Shown here in pieces: positions 43,054 to 51,954 of a stretch of DNA of 64,000 nucleotides. Location of the stretch: positions 124,001-188,000 of the forward strand of contig CAVZRO010000006.1 in NCBI GenBank assembly GCA_963777625.1, in the 5' to 3' direction. The notes below the pieces were generated by a model. The model did not search any database, had not been told where the DNA came from, and worked only from the letters and a program-made list of their open reading frames with translations. The DNA is from DATDIC01 sp963777625 (GTDB lineage: Bacteria > Pseudomonadota > Alphaproteobacteria > Acetobacterales > Acetobacteraceae). Positions within the stretch are counted from its first letter, which is position 1, and each line of letters starts with the position of its first letter. Made by a program: the position numbers and the translations under genes.

Positions 43054-43658
43054 GCGGCTCCGCCCGAGCGGAAGGCGCCGTACGCCGCCTCCGTCGGGGC
43101 GAAATCGGCATAGTGTATCTCGGTTCCGCCCGGCGGGTGCCACCGCGCCAGCACGCGGTTGCGGTATGCCGCGCCAAGCGCGGGTGTCTGGCTATGATAA
43201 TCCGCGACCGCTTTGATCCAGTCCTGGCTGTGATCGTACAGCGCGTCCAGGAAACGGGCCGCATAGCGGGCGTTCGCCACGGGATCGAACGCCTGCTCCA
43301 GGCTGGAGAATGCAGCCGGATGGTACATCAGGTTGACTTGCAGGCAACCGACGTCGATCGAACGGAAGCCACTGGCCAGCAATTCCCGAACCGCGGCGAT
43401 TGCGAGCGGCTTGCTGGGGAAGAAGAAGCCGGCGCCCTCCACATTGATGGTCCAGGGCCAGGGCTGGATCGCCCCGGATCGCGGATCCGGTCGGCCGCTT
43501 TCCACCAGTGCGACCGCGGACAGCAATCCTGGCGGCAGCCCTCGCCCGGCTTCGGCATCGTTGATTGCAGACTGGCAGGTTGCCGGGGGCGCTGATGATC
43601 GCGCCATCGCCGGGATTGTCGCAAAGACCAGGATCAGGGCGAGGAATGCGCGGCGCAT
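42993..43658 (-). CDS. Lytic transglycosylase SLT-domain protein, secreted
   Basis: 221 residues from MRRAFLALILVFATIPAMAR, a signal peptide. The SLT domain starts AINDAEAGRGLPPGLLSAVA and has the catalytic Glu in ALVESGR (E53). Other landmarks are IDVGCLQVNLMYHPAAFSSL and FDPVANARYAARFLDALYDH. Periplasmic peptidoglycan cleavage; may belong to a secretion or conjugation apparatus, but no such genes are near. The C-terminal ~35 residues are low-complexity. Confidence 0.88.
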   Translation of the reverse strand: MRRAFLALILVFATIPAMARSSAPPATCQSAINDAEAGRGLPPGLLSAVALVESGRPDPRSGAIQPWPWTINVEGAGFFFPSKPLAIAAVRELLASGFRSIDVGCLQVNLMYHPAAFSSLEQAFDPVANARYAARFLDALYDHSQDWIKAVADYHSQTPALGAAYRNRVLARWHPPGGTEIHYADFAPTEAAYGAFRSGGAAYADFAPAMAPAVPPRGKRR

Positions 43659-43842
43659 GCCCCTGTTCTGCACGGAATTGCGCGCAATGCCAGCAGAATC
43701 CAACTCCGCGGCTCGCTGCATACAGGGCGGTGCCGGGCAGCCTGAGGCGATCACCGCAGACAGCCCGGCGGAGGCCCGTTCGGGGAGTGCGGAGGTGGGT
43801 TGCTAGAATCGACGGGCCGGGGACAATGGACCCGCGTTCGGG

Positions 43843-44646
43843 TCAGCGATGCCGCTGCGCGTCCAGCCATCCCATCATGATCCGGTTGAACGCATCGGGA
43901 TGCTCGACATTCGGGAAATGCTTCGCGTCGGCGATCGGATCGTACCGCGCTCCGGGCACCAGAGCCGCGATCTTGCGATTTTGCTCCGGCGGTGTTCCGG
44001 GGTCCTGATCGCCGCAGACCACCAGCAGTGGCACGCGCAAGGACGCCAGCCGCCCGGTGAAATCGAAATCAAGGATCGCGTCGCAGCAGCCGAGATAGCC
44101 GGTCGGAGCCGTTGCCGCCACGGTGTCGCGGATCTGTTTCCAGCGTCGTGGATTGCGCTGCCTGAAGCCGTCGGTCAGCCACCGTTCCACCGTGGCGTCG
44201 GCCAGCGGTTCCAGCGAGTTCGCCCGTTGCACCGTGGCGAGGCGCTCGTCCCAGACCGCCTTGGCACCCTGCGGACTGGCGGGCAGAGTGTCGCACCACA
44301 TGGCCGAGAGCAGCCGGTCGCCGTGCTCCAGCGCGAAGGCCTGCCCGATCATGCCGCCGATCGACAGGCCGATATAATGGATGCGCGAAATTTCCAGCGC
44401 GCTGAGCGTCGACGCCACATCTCCCGCGAGTTGTTTCATGCTGTAGGGCCGCGGCGCCGGGTCGCTGCCGCCGTGACCGCGCATATCCAGCCGCAACACG
44501 CGAAAGCCGGCCGCCAGCAACGGCGGAAGCTGCTCGGCCCACATGCCGCCGTCGGCCGCCAGTGAGTGCGTGAAGCAGACCACGGGCCCGCTCTCCGGCC
44601 CGACGACATCGTAGGCGATGCGGCGGCCGTCGATTTGCAACAGCAT
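43843..44646 (-). CDS. Alpha/beta hydrolase, 3-oxoadipate enol-lactonase-like
   Basis: 267 residues. The hydrolase fold is clear: oxyanion CFTHSLAADGGMWAEQLPPL, nucleophile S95 in GLSIGGMIGQ, acid in VVCGDQDPGTPPE, and His in AKHFPNVEHP. The length and motifs match PcaD-type enol-lactonases of the beta-ketoadipate route, but no pca genes adjoin, so the substrate is open. It may work with the surrounding aromatic-type oxygenases. Confidence 0.82.
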   Translation of the reverse strand: MLLQIDGRRIAYDVVGPESGPVVCFTHSLAADGGMWAEQLPPLLAAGFRVLRLDMRGHGGSDPAPRPYSMKQLAGDVASTLSALEISRIHYIGLSIGGMIGQAFALEHGDRLLSAMWCDTLPASPQGAKAVWDERLATVQRANSLEPLADATVERWLTDGFRQRNPRRWKQIRDTVAATAPTGYLGCCDAILDFDFTGRLASLRVPLLVVCGDQDPGTPPEQNRKIAALVPGARYDPIADAKHFPNVEHPDAFNRIMMGWLDAQRHR

Positions 44647-44697
44647 CCTGGGTTCCTCCTGGCGTTTGACGCAGAATACAGGCTGCGGAGCGCGCGC

Positions 44698-45349
44698 TCA
44701 AAGAGCGCGACGGAAGGTCAGGTTGATGCGGCACCGACCGGTCAGCTCGTGCGCGCCGTCGGCCAGCGTATCGACGCCGTGGAATTGCAGGCGCGTCGGG
44801 CCGCCCCACACGACCACATCGCCGCTCTCCAGGCGGATACGGCGCGGCCGAGCGGTGCGTGTCGCGCCACCCCACAGGAAGGTTGCCGGCAATCCCAGCG
44901 ACGCCGACACGATCGGCGCCGACATGTCGCGCTCGTTGCGGTCCTGGTGCAGCGACAGCCGCGCCCCCGGTTCGTAACGATTGACCAGACATGCATCCGG
45001 GATGAACCCAGCGTAGCCGGCCGCCGCCGCAGCGCGCCCGGCAAGTGCCTGGAACGCATCCGGCATGGCGGGCCAGGCAAGGCCCGTCACCGGATCAACC
45101 GGATCGTAGCGATAGCCGCTGCGATCGGTCACCCAGCCGGCAGCGCCGCAATTGGTCATCGCCACCGACATGCGATACCCGCCCGGCGTTTCCATGTGCC
45201 GGAACGGCGCCGTGCGCGCCACCCCGGCGACTGCCCGCACCAGCTCTCGCTGCGACATCCCGCGCGAAGCCGCGCAGCAGGATCGCGCCGGCATCCAGGT
45301 TCTCGTGCGTCGCCGGCGGGGCAAGCGAGCTGAGCAGATCGCCACTCAT
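44698..45349 (-). pseudogene. alkB: AlkB-type DNA repair 2OG dioxygenase, frameshifted
   Basis: Demethylates 1-methyladenine and 3-methylcytosine in DNA. The start MSGDLLSSLAPPATHENLDA through GAILLRGFAR is in one frame. From about 45260 the next frame continues MSQRELVRAVAGVARTAPFR, HMETPGGYRMSVAMTNCGAA and the dioxygenase core LVNRYEPGARLSLHQDRNER (HxD) to CRINLTFRRAL. Dropping one base in the GGG (complement of 45259-45261) rejoins them as a ~216-residue AlkB, close to the E. coli protein. The start overlaps the stop of the upstream 2OG oxygenase (ATGA). Confidence 0.85.
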
Positions 45350-46093
45350 CGCGCGTCGTGGAAGATTACGCCCAGCGTCAGTCGTTGCCCGGAGCGCAGC
45401 CGGCTGACGCCGTGCCGCATGGCGACACGATAGGCGCCGCGCGTTCCCTGTACCGGCCGATGGTTCACCGCGAAGATGATCCCCTCCCCCTGCGTGAGCG
45501 AGACCACCTCGGCGCGCGATTGCATTCGCGGACGCTGCTCGACGAGCACGAACTCGCCGCCGGTGAAGTCCTGCCCTGGCGAGCTGAGCAGAAATGCCAC
45601 CTGCAACGGAAAGAACAGATCGCCGTACAGATCCTGGTGCAGGCAGTTATAGTCGCCGGTACCATATTGCAGCAGCAGCGGCGTGGGACGCGTCTGTCCG
45701 GCCGCGTGGCACTGCTCGATATAGGCGCTGTGCTCGGCCGGGAATCCACCCGTGGTCCCGAGGGTCGCGTTCCACCGGTTGGCGACCGGTGTCAGCCGGG
45801 CATACAGCGTTTCGCGCAACGCCTGGATCAGCTCCGGGAGCGGGTACGCATAGTATTGATATTCTCCGCGGCCGAATCCGTGGCGTGCCATCACGACGCG
45901 GCTACGAAACAACTGGTCCGATCCTGTACTGGCCCACCAACGTGGTGCACTCGGCCGGACTTAGCAGCGGCCCCGTCCTGGCGCAGCCGAACTCATCCAG
46001 CTCCCGGCTCAGTGTGGGCCAATCCAGTCCGGTAATACGCGCGGCAACGCCAGGAGTCGGAATATTCGTTACAGTCCTTGCGGTCACGGCCAT
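45346..46093 (-). pseudogene. 2OG-Fe(II) oxygenase (prolyl-4-hydroxylase-like), frameshifted, upstream of alkB
   Basis: N-terminal part: MAVTARTVTNIPTPGVAARI and LDEFGCARTGPLLSPAECTT to VGQY in one frame, ending at a stop. The next frame then runs GSDQLFRSRVVMARHGFGRG, YGTGDYNCLHQDLYGDLFFP (HxD), GGEFVLVEQRPRMQSRAEVV and HGVSRLRSGQRLTLGVIFHD to the end. Removing one base at about 45925 restores a ~248-residue protein. This family commonly pairs with alkB, and here the two overlap by 4 bases. Possibly acts in alkylation response. Confidence 0.85.
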
Positions 46094-46179
46094 TCGCCCC
46101 TCCTTCCGGGTAGGCCATCGGAATTGGGCGTCCGCATCACCGCACGCACTCCGCCCCGTGCTTTGGCTTTCGCGAAGCC

Positions 46180-46779
46180 TTAATCGAGGCACGCCGCACA
46201 GAGCTGTGCAAATGCGCGCGCGCGATGGCTAAGCGCGTGCTTCTCGTCCGCGTCCATCTCCCCGAATGATCGGTCGGCACCGGCCGGTACGAACATCGGA
46301 TCATACCCGAACCCCTTGTCACCGCGCGGCGGCCAGACCGCCGTGCCGTCCACCCGACCGAGAAAGGTATCCGTGTGCCCGTCCGGCCATCCCAGGCACA
46401 GGGCCGCGGTGAACCAGGCGCGCCGGTCGCCGGTACCGCCCAGTTGCTGGTGCACCCGGGTCATGGCAGCCGCGAAATCCTTGTCCGGCCCCGCCCAGCG
46501 CGCCGAATACACGCCCGGCGCCCCATGCAGGGCCGCGACCGAGAAGCCGGAATCGTCTGCCAGCGCCGGCAATCCGCTCGCCCGGGCCGCGGCGAGCGCC
46601 TTGATCCGCGCGTTGCCGGCAAAATCCGGCGCATCCTCAGCCGGCTCGGCCAGTCCGAGCTCGGCCGCGGACACCGCCTGCAGGCAAAACGGGTGCACCA
46701 GCACGCGTATTTCCGCCAGCTTGCCCCGATTATGGCTGGCCAGCACCAACCGAGCCCCACGTTGCAGCCGCCGCGCCAC
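46180..46779 (-). CDS. rdgB: Non-canonical purine NTP pyrophosphatase (RdgB/HAM1)
   Basis: Hydrolyses dITP/XTP to protect DNA. 199 residues from a GTG at 46779 (VARRLQRGARLVLASHNRGK) that overlaps the rph stop (TAGTG), a strong argument for this start over the longer open frame. The signatures are LASHNRGK, LADDSGFSVAALHGAPGVYS and DGTAVWPPRGDKGFGYDPMF. The C-terminus SHRARAFAQLCAACLD fits the family. Operon rph-rdgB. Confidence 0.95.
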   Translation of the reverse strand: MARRLQRGARLVLASHNRGKLAEIRVLVHPFCLQAVSAAELGLAEPAEDAPDFAGNARIKALAAARASGLPALADDSGFSVAALHGAPGVYSARWAGPDKDFAAAMTRVHQQLGGTGDRRAWFTAALCLGWPDGHTDTFLGRVDGTAVWPPRGDKGFGYDPMFVPAGADRSFGEMDADEKHALSHRARAFAQLCAACLD

Positions 46780-47498
46780 TATGGAGCGCCCACCGCTTCC
46801 AACTGCCTGGCGAACAAGTTCGCGGTGCCGGCGCGCGCCAGGGATAGCAACGCCTGAAGCTGCGCTTCGGAAAACGTCACCCGCTCCGCCGTGGCCTGAA
46901 CCTCGACAATGCCGCCGGCGGCGGTCAACACAAAATTTGCGTCTGCCTCGGCCGACGAATCCTCGTCGTAGTCCAGATCCAGCACCGCCTCCCCACCGGC
47001 GATCCCGCACGAAACCGCCGCCACCTGCCCGACCAGTGGATCGGCTTTCAGCACATTCATCTTGCGCAGGTGACGGAATGCCAGGCTGAGCGCGATCCAG
47101 GCGCCGGTGATCGCGGCGCAGCGGGTGCCACCGTCGGCATTCAGCACGTCGCAGTCCAGAGTGATGGTCATCTCCCCCATTGCCGGCCGGTTCACGACGG
47201 CCCGCAGACTACGCCCGATCAGGCGTTGGATCTCCTGTGTGCGGCCGGATTGCTTGCCCCGCGCCGCCTCCCGCTCGCCCCGCGTGTGGGTGGCGCGCGG
47301 CAGCATGCCATATTCCGCCGTCACCCAGCCCTGGCCGGAGCCGCGCAGAAAGGGCGGCACCCGGCCCTCGGCGCTGGCCGCGCACAGCACCTCGGTGTTG
47401 CCCATGCGGATCAGGCACGAACCCTCGGCATGGCGGGCAAAGCCAGGGGTGATCGAGACGGAACGCAATTCATCGGCGGCACGGCCGGAGGGACGCAT
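46779..47498 (-). CDS. rph: Ribonuclease PH
   Basis: Phosphorolytic 3'-5' exonuclease trimming tRNA precursors. 239 residues with MRPSGRAADELRSVSITPGF, LPRATHTRGEREAARGKQSG, RSLRAVVNRPAMGEMTITLD and DCDVLNADGGTRCAAITGAW. The length is normal and the active-site region is intact. Divergent from hrcA; rdgB follows directly, the standard alphaproteobacterial order. Confidence 0.97.
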   Translation of the reverse strand: MRPSGRAADELRSVSITPGFARHAEGSCLIRMGNTEVLCAASAEGRVPPFLRGSGQGWVTAEYGMLPRATHTRGEREAARGKQSGRTQEIQRLIGRSLRAVVNRPAMGEMTITLDCDVLNADGGTRCAAITGAWIALSLAFRHLRKMNVLKADPLVGQVAAVSCGIAGGEAVLDLDYDEDSSAEADANFVLTAAGGIVEVQATAERVTFSEAQLQALLSLARAGTANLFARQLEAVGAP

Positions 47499-47571
47499 TG
47501 GGCAGCTCCTGTGTGAGTCCGATCAGCAAGACCAGAACCGCGCCGCCCTGTCACGCCAGGCCCGTCGCGGT

Positions 47572-47600
47572 TTGACCAAAGGCGTACCGCTACCTAGCTT
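47572..47600 (+). promoter_or_regulatory. Candidate hrcA promoter
   Basis: A TTGACC -35-like box (47572-47577), 17-base spacer and TAGCTT -10-like box (47595-47600) just ahead of hrcA (ATG at 47620). The -35 matches well, the -10 poorly. A short inverted repeat CTAGC-N7-GCTAG (47594-47610) overlaps it. No CIRCE element (TTAGCACTC-N9-GAGTGCTAA) is seen here. Confidence 0.35.
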
Positions 47601-47619
47601 TCCATGCTAGAAGGCTCGC

Positions 47620-48702
47620 ATGGACGTTCCGGTCAATAACCAATTCCGCGCTGCGCGTCCTGCGGCCCTGCCGCCAGGACTTGATGCCCGTTCGGCGGCG
47701 GTGCTGCGGGAAATCGTCGAGCAGTACCTCGAAACCGGCGAGCCGGTGGGCAGCCGCACATTGTCCCGCCGCCTGCCCATCAACGTGTCGCCGGCGACGA
47801 TCCGCAACGTCATGGCCGACCTGACCGAGGCCGGCCTGCTGTTCGCGCCACACACCTCCGCCGGCCGGCTGCCGACCGACCAGGGCCTGCGGCTGTTCGT
47901 CGATGGGCTGTTGCAGTTCGGCGAGCTGAGCGAGGATGAGCGCGCGGCCATTTCAGCTTCGCTCGCGGCCTCGGGGCGCAGCCTGGAGGAGACGCTGGCC
48001 GACGCCAGTTCCATGCTGTCCGGCCTGTCCGCCGCGGCCGGACTGGTCCTGGCCCCGAAGACCGAGGGGCCGCTCAAGCATATCGAGTTCGTCCCGCTTG
48101 GCTCCGGCCGTTCGCTGGTGGTGCTGGTCGGCGCGGATGGCCACGTGGAGAACCGGGTGATCGATACCCCGCCCGGCATTCCCCCGTCTGCCCTGCAGCA
48201 GGCCGGCAACTATCTGAATGCGCGCATCGCCGGCCGGCCGCTGGGGGATCTGCGGCGGATCGTCAGCGACGAGATGGCGGCCAACCGCACGGAACTGGAC
48301 GAGCTGTCGGCGCGGATCGTCGAAACGGGGCTGGCCACCTGGAGCTCTGAAGGGCGAGGCGGCAGCCTGATTGTGCGCGGCCAGGGGCGGCTGCTGTCGG
48401 ACATCACCCAGATCGAGCGGCTGGCCGCGATCCAGGCCTTGTTCGAGCGATTGGAAACGCAGGAAACGATGCTGCGCCTGCTGGACCTGGCCGAGCAGTC
48501 AGACGGGGTGCGGATTTTCATCGGTTCGGAAAGCGGGCTTTTCGGCACCACCGGCATTTCCATGATCGTCGCGCCCGCACGCAACGAAACCGGGCGTATT
48601 CTGGGCGCGATCGGGGTGATCGGCCCGACGCGGATCAATTACGGACGGATCATTCCCGTCGTGGACTACACGGCACGTGTGATCGGCCGGCTGCTGGGTT
48701 GA
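47620..48702 (+). CDS. hrcA: Heat-inducible transcription repressor HrcA
   Basis: Represses groESL-type heat-shock operons by binding CIRCE. 360 residues: N-terminal winged helix (SAAVLREIVEQYLETGEPVG; LPINVSPATIRNVMADLTEA; HTSAGRLPTDQGLRLFVDGL), a GAF-like middle and the family-specific C-terminal GAIGVIGPTRINYGRIIPVV. Length is normal. In many relatives grpE follows; here a transketolase gene is next. Confidence 0.96.
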   Translation: MDVPVNNQFRAARPAALPPGLDARSAAVLREIVEQYLETGEPVGSRTLSRRLPINVSPATIRNVMADLTEAGLLFAPHTSAGRLPTDQGLRLFVDGLLQFGELSEDERAAISASLAASGRSLEETLADASSMLSGLSAAAGLVLAPKTEGPLKHIEFVPLGSGRSLVVLVGADGHVENRVIDTPPGIPPSALQQAGNYLNARIAGRPLGDLRRIVSDEMAANRTELDELSARIVETGLATWSSEGRGGSLIVRGQGRLLSDITQIERLAAIQALFERLETQETMLRLLDLAEQSDGVRIFIGSESGLFGTTGISMIVAPARNETGRILGAIGVIGPTRINYGRIIPVVDYTARVIGRLLG

Positions 48703-48787
48703 TCGCCGCATAGTTGCCCGGTTGGTGCACGCGGCTGATTGCACAAGGCAAGCCCGCCGCCTAACCTGCGGGCCGCAGGTGGGCAGG

Positions 48788-50872
48788 ATGGGCGAGATGC
48801 AGCAGCAAAGCGGCATGGATCAACTGGCGATCAATACCATTCGCATGCTGGCGGTCGATGCGGTTCAGAAGGCGAAATCGGGACATCCGGGCACGCCGAT
48901 GGATGCCGCCCCAACCGCCTATGCGCTGTGGCAGCAGGTATTGCGCTATGATCCCGCGGACCCTGATTGGATGAACCGCGACCGTTTCGTGCTATCGTGC
49001 GGGCATGCCTCGATGCTGCTCTACAGCCTGATTCATCTGGCCGGCATCAAGGCGGTGCACCCGTCCTATGAACAGGTCGGCCGTGACGCGGTGACATTGC
49101 AGGATATCGAGACGTTCCGTCAGGGTGGCAGCCGGTGCCCGGGGCATCCCGAATTCGGCTGGACTTCGGGCGTGGAAACCACAACCGGTCCGCTGGGGCA
49201 GGGCGCCGCGACCAGCGTCGGCATGGCGGCGGCCGGACGGTGGCTCGCCGCCACGTATAACCGGCCGGGCTTCGATCTGTTCGATTTCAATGTCTATACG
49301 CTGTGTGGCGACGGCGACATGATGGAGGGGATCACCAGCGAGGCGGCATCGCTCGCCGGACATCTGCGGCTGGGGAACCTGTGCTGGATCTATGACAGCA
49401 ATCGGGTGACCATCGAGGGCCATACCGACATCGCCTTCACCGAGGACACCGCCGCACGATTTCTCGCGTATGGCTGGAACGTGACCCGGGTGAGCGACCC
49501 GAACGACCTTGAGCAATTGCGGCGCGCGTACACGGAATTCGGCGCCGTCACCGACCGGCCGACACTGATCGTGGTGCACAGCCATATCGGCTATGGCTCG
49601 CCGCACAAGCACGACTCGCCCGAGGCGCACGGAGAACCGCTCGGTGAGGAGGAAGTACGGCTGACCAAGCAATTCTTCGGCTTCGATCCCGACAAAAGTT
49701 TCGTCGTTCCGCCCGGCGTGCGCGAGCATTTCGCCGCCGGGATGGGCGCCCGGGGAGCGAAGCTGCGCCAGGCGTGGAACGCCCGTTTCGCGCGCTACCG
49801 TAGCGAACATCCCGATCTCGCCGGGCAGGTGGACTGCATCATGCGCCGAGAGCTGCCGAAGGGCTGGGATAGCGCGATTCCGAGCTTTGCGGCGAGCGAG
49901 AAGGGTATTGCCACGCGCGATGCGTCCGGCCAGGTGCTGAACGCAATCGCGGCCCACATACCCTGGCTCGTGGGCGGCGCCGCTGACCTGTCACCGAGCA
50001 CCAAGACGCGCCTGACGTTCGAGGGCGCCGGGGATTTCCAGCCGCCGGGCAGCCCAGGCGCCTTGACCGGCCGCAACGTGCATTTCGGTGTGCGTGAGCA
50101 CGCCATGTGCGCCATGGTAAACGGCTTGACGCTGACCGGACTGCGCGCGTTCGGCTCCGGGTTCCTGATCTTCACCGATTACGCGCGCGGCGCGATCCGG
50201 CTGTCTTCGTTGATGGACCTGCCGGTGATTCATGTCTGGACACACAACTCGATCGGGGTCGGCGAGGATGGCCCGACGCACCAGCCGATCGAGCAGATCG
50301 TTTCGCTGCGCGCGATCCCCGGCATGGTGGTGATCCGCCCGGCGGATGCGAACGAGATGGCGGAGGCGTATCGAACCGTTCTGCAGTTCACCAGCCGCCC
50401 GGCCGCGCTGATCTGCTCGCGCCAACCGCTGCCGACAGTGGATCGCGGCAAATACGCGCCGGCGTCGGGGCTGGTGCGCGGTGCTTATGTGCTGGCCGAC
50501 GCCGCAAATGGAAAGCCCGATGTGATACTGATCGGCACCGGCAGCGAGGTCTCGCTGTGCATGGGTGCTCGCGAGAAACTGGCGGCCGAAAATATCGCCG
50601 CGCGGGTGGTCAGCATGCCGTCCTGGGAGCTGTTCGAGGAGCAGGACGAAGCCTACCAGGAGAGTGTGCTGCCGGCGGCGATGACCGCGCGCGTGACGGT
50701 CGAGGAAGCGGCGGCGATCGGATGGCATCGCTACGCTGGCCGCCGCGGGGTGGTGCTGGGCATGCACACGTTCGGCATGTCGGCGCCGATCAAGGTGGTT
50801 GCCGAGCATTTCGGTTTCACGACAGAGCACGTTGTTGCGGCGGCAAAGCAGGCGATCGCGCGCCGCACCTGA
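48788..50872 (+). CDS. tkt: Transketolase
   Basis: Thiamine-diphosphate enzyme moving two-carbon units in the pentose phosphate pathway. 694 residues from MGEMQQQSGMDQLAINTIRM (a Met three codons later is also possible). Signatures: KAKSGHPGTPMDAAPTAYAL, the ThDP motif CGDGDMMEGITSEAASLAGH, HSHIGYGSPHKHDSPEAHGE, and the pyrimidine-domain VREHAMCAMVNGLTLTGLRA. The C-terminus MHTFGMSAPIKVVAEHFGFT is normal. First gene of a tkt-gnd-tal cluster. Confidence 0.96.
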   Translation: MGEMQQQSGMDQLAINTIRMLAVDAVQKAKSGHPGTPMDAAPTAYALWQQVLRYDPADPDWMNRDRFVLSCGHASMLLYSLIHLAGIKAVHPSYEQVGRDAVTLQDIETFRQGGSRCPGHPEFGWTSGVETTTGPLGQGAATSVGMAAAGRWLAATYNRPGFDLFDFNVYTLCGDGDMMEGITSEAASLAGHLRLGNLCWIYDSNRVTIEGHTDIAFTEDTAARFLAYGWNVTRVSDPNDLEQLRRAYTEFGAVTDRPTLIVVHSHIGYGSPHKHDSPEAHGEPLGEEEVRLTKQFFGFDPDKSFVVPPGVREHFAAGMGARGAKLRQAWNARFARYRSEHPDLAGQVDCIMRRELPKGWDSAIPSFAASEKGIATRDASGQVLNAIAAHIPWLVGGAADLSPSTKTRLTFEGAGDFQPPGSPGALTGRNVHFGVREHAMCAMVNGLTLTGLRAFGSGFLIFTDYARGAIRLSSLMDLPVIHVWTHNSIGVGEDGPTHQPIEQIVSLRAIPGMVVIRPADANEMAEAYRTVLQFTSRPAALICSRQPLPTVDRGKYAPASGLVRGAYVLADAANGKPDVILIGTGSEVSLCMGAREKLAAENIAARVVSMPSWELFEEQDEAYQESVLPAAMTARVTVEEAAAIGWHRYAGRRGVVLGMHTFGMSAPIKVVAEHFGFTTEHVVAAAKQAIARRT

Positions 50873-50918
50873 ACCATAAGCGGGGGAGAATGGCTCTCGC
50901 GCACAAGGAGAACGCTCG

Positions 50919-51932
50919 ATGCAACTTGGCATGATCGGTCTGGGCCGGATGGGCGGCAACATGGTGGTGCGACTGATCCGCGCGGGTCACGAGTGCCACG
51001 TCTATGACGCGCATGAGACCGCAGTGAAGGAACTGGTGGACAAAGGTGCGAAGGGCAGCACGAGTTTGAAGACCTTTATCAACTCCTTGTCCAAGCCGCG
51101 TGCCGTCTGGCTGATGGTGCCCGCAGGGGTGGTCGATTCGGTACTCGGGACATTGACGCCGCTGCTTGATGCCGGGGATACCGTGATCGATGGTGGCAAT
51201 TCCTACTATCACGACGACGTTCGCCGGGCCGGCGAGCTGAAGGCCAAGGGGTTGCATTACGTCGATGTCGGCGTCAGCGGGGGCGTCTGGGGCCTGGAGC
51301 GCGGTTATTGCCTGATGATCGGCGGCGAGAATGAGGTGGTCCGGCGGCTCGATCCGGTATTCAAGGCGCTGGCACCGGGAGTCGGAGACGCATCCCGTAC
51401 TCCCGGCGCGACCGGCGAACCGAGCCCGGCCGAGCAGGGCTATTTGCATTGCGGGCCGAATGGCGCGGGCCATTTCGTCAAGATGGTCCATAACGGCATC
51501 GAGTATGGCATCATGGCCGCCTATTCAGAGGGCCTGAACATCATCCATCATGCCAACGCCGGTTTGCATCAGCGCGAGATGGACGCCGAAACCACGCCGC
51601 TGCGCCATCCCGAGCTGTACAAGTACGAGATCGAGATCGATAAGGTCGCGGAGGTCTGGCGCCGCGGCAGCGTTATTGGTTCCTGGCTGCTGGATCTCAC
51701 CGCCAGCGCGTTACGGAAGAGCCCTGATCTGGAGGGTTTCCACGGCCGCGTTTCCGACTCCGGCGAAGGTCGCTGGACCTTGCAGGCGGCGATCGATGAA
51801 GGCGTGCCGGCGCCGGTCATCAGCGCCGCGCTGTACGCGCGGTTCAGCTCTCGCGGGGAAGACGAGTTCTCCAACAAGCTACTGTCGGCGCTGCGTTTCG
51901 AATTCGGTGGTCACGTCGAAAAGAGTGCGTGA
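50919..51932 (+). CDS. gnd: 6-phosphogluconate dehydrogenase, decarboxylating (short NAD type)
   Basis: Oxidative decarboxylation of 6-phosphogluconate to ribulose-5-phosphate. 337 residues after an AAGGAG ribosome site. N-terminal GMIGLGRMGGNMVVRLIRAG, substrate loops DGGNSYYHDDVRRAGELKAK and GVSGGVWGLERGYCLMIGGE, catalytic GPNGAGHFVKMVHNGIEYG. The ~330-residue length marks the short bacterial class (YqeC/GntZ-like), often NAD-preferring, as opposed to the ~470-residue NADP enzyme. Follows tkt by 46 bases. Confidence 0.94.
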   Translation: MQLGMIGLGRMGGNMVVRLIRAGHECHVYDAHETAVKELVDKGAKGSTSLKTFINSLSKPRAVWLMVPAGVVDSVLGTLTPLLDAGDTVIDGGNSYYHDDVRRAGELKAKGLHYVDVGVSGGVWGLERGYCLMIGGENEVVRRLDPVFKALAPGVGDASRTPGATGEPSPAEQGYLHCGPNGAGHFVKMVHNGIEYGIMAAYSEGLNIIHHANAGLHQREMDAETTPLRHPELYKYEIEIDKVAEVWRRGSVIGSWLLDLTASALRKSPDLEGFHGRVSDSGEGRWTLQAAIDEGVPAPVISAALYARFSSRGEDEFSNKLLSALRFEFGGHVEKSA

Positions 51933-51954
51933 CGGCAAACCAGGAGATACGGCC

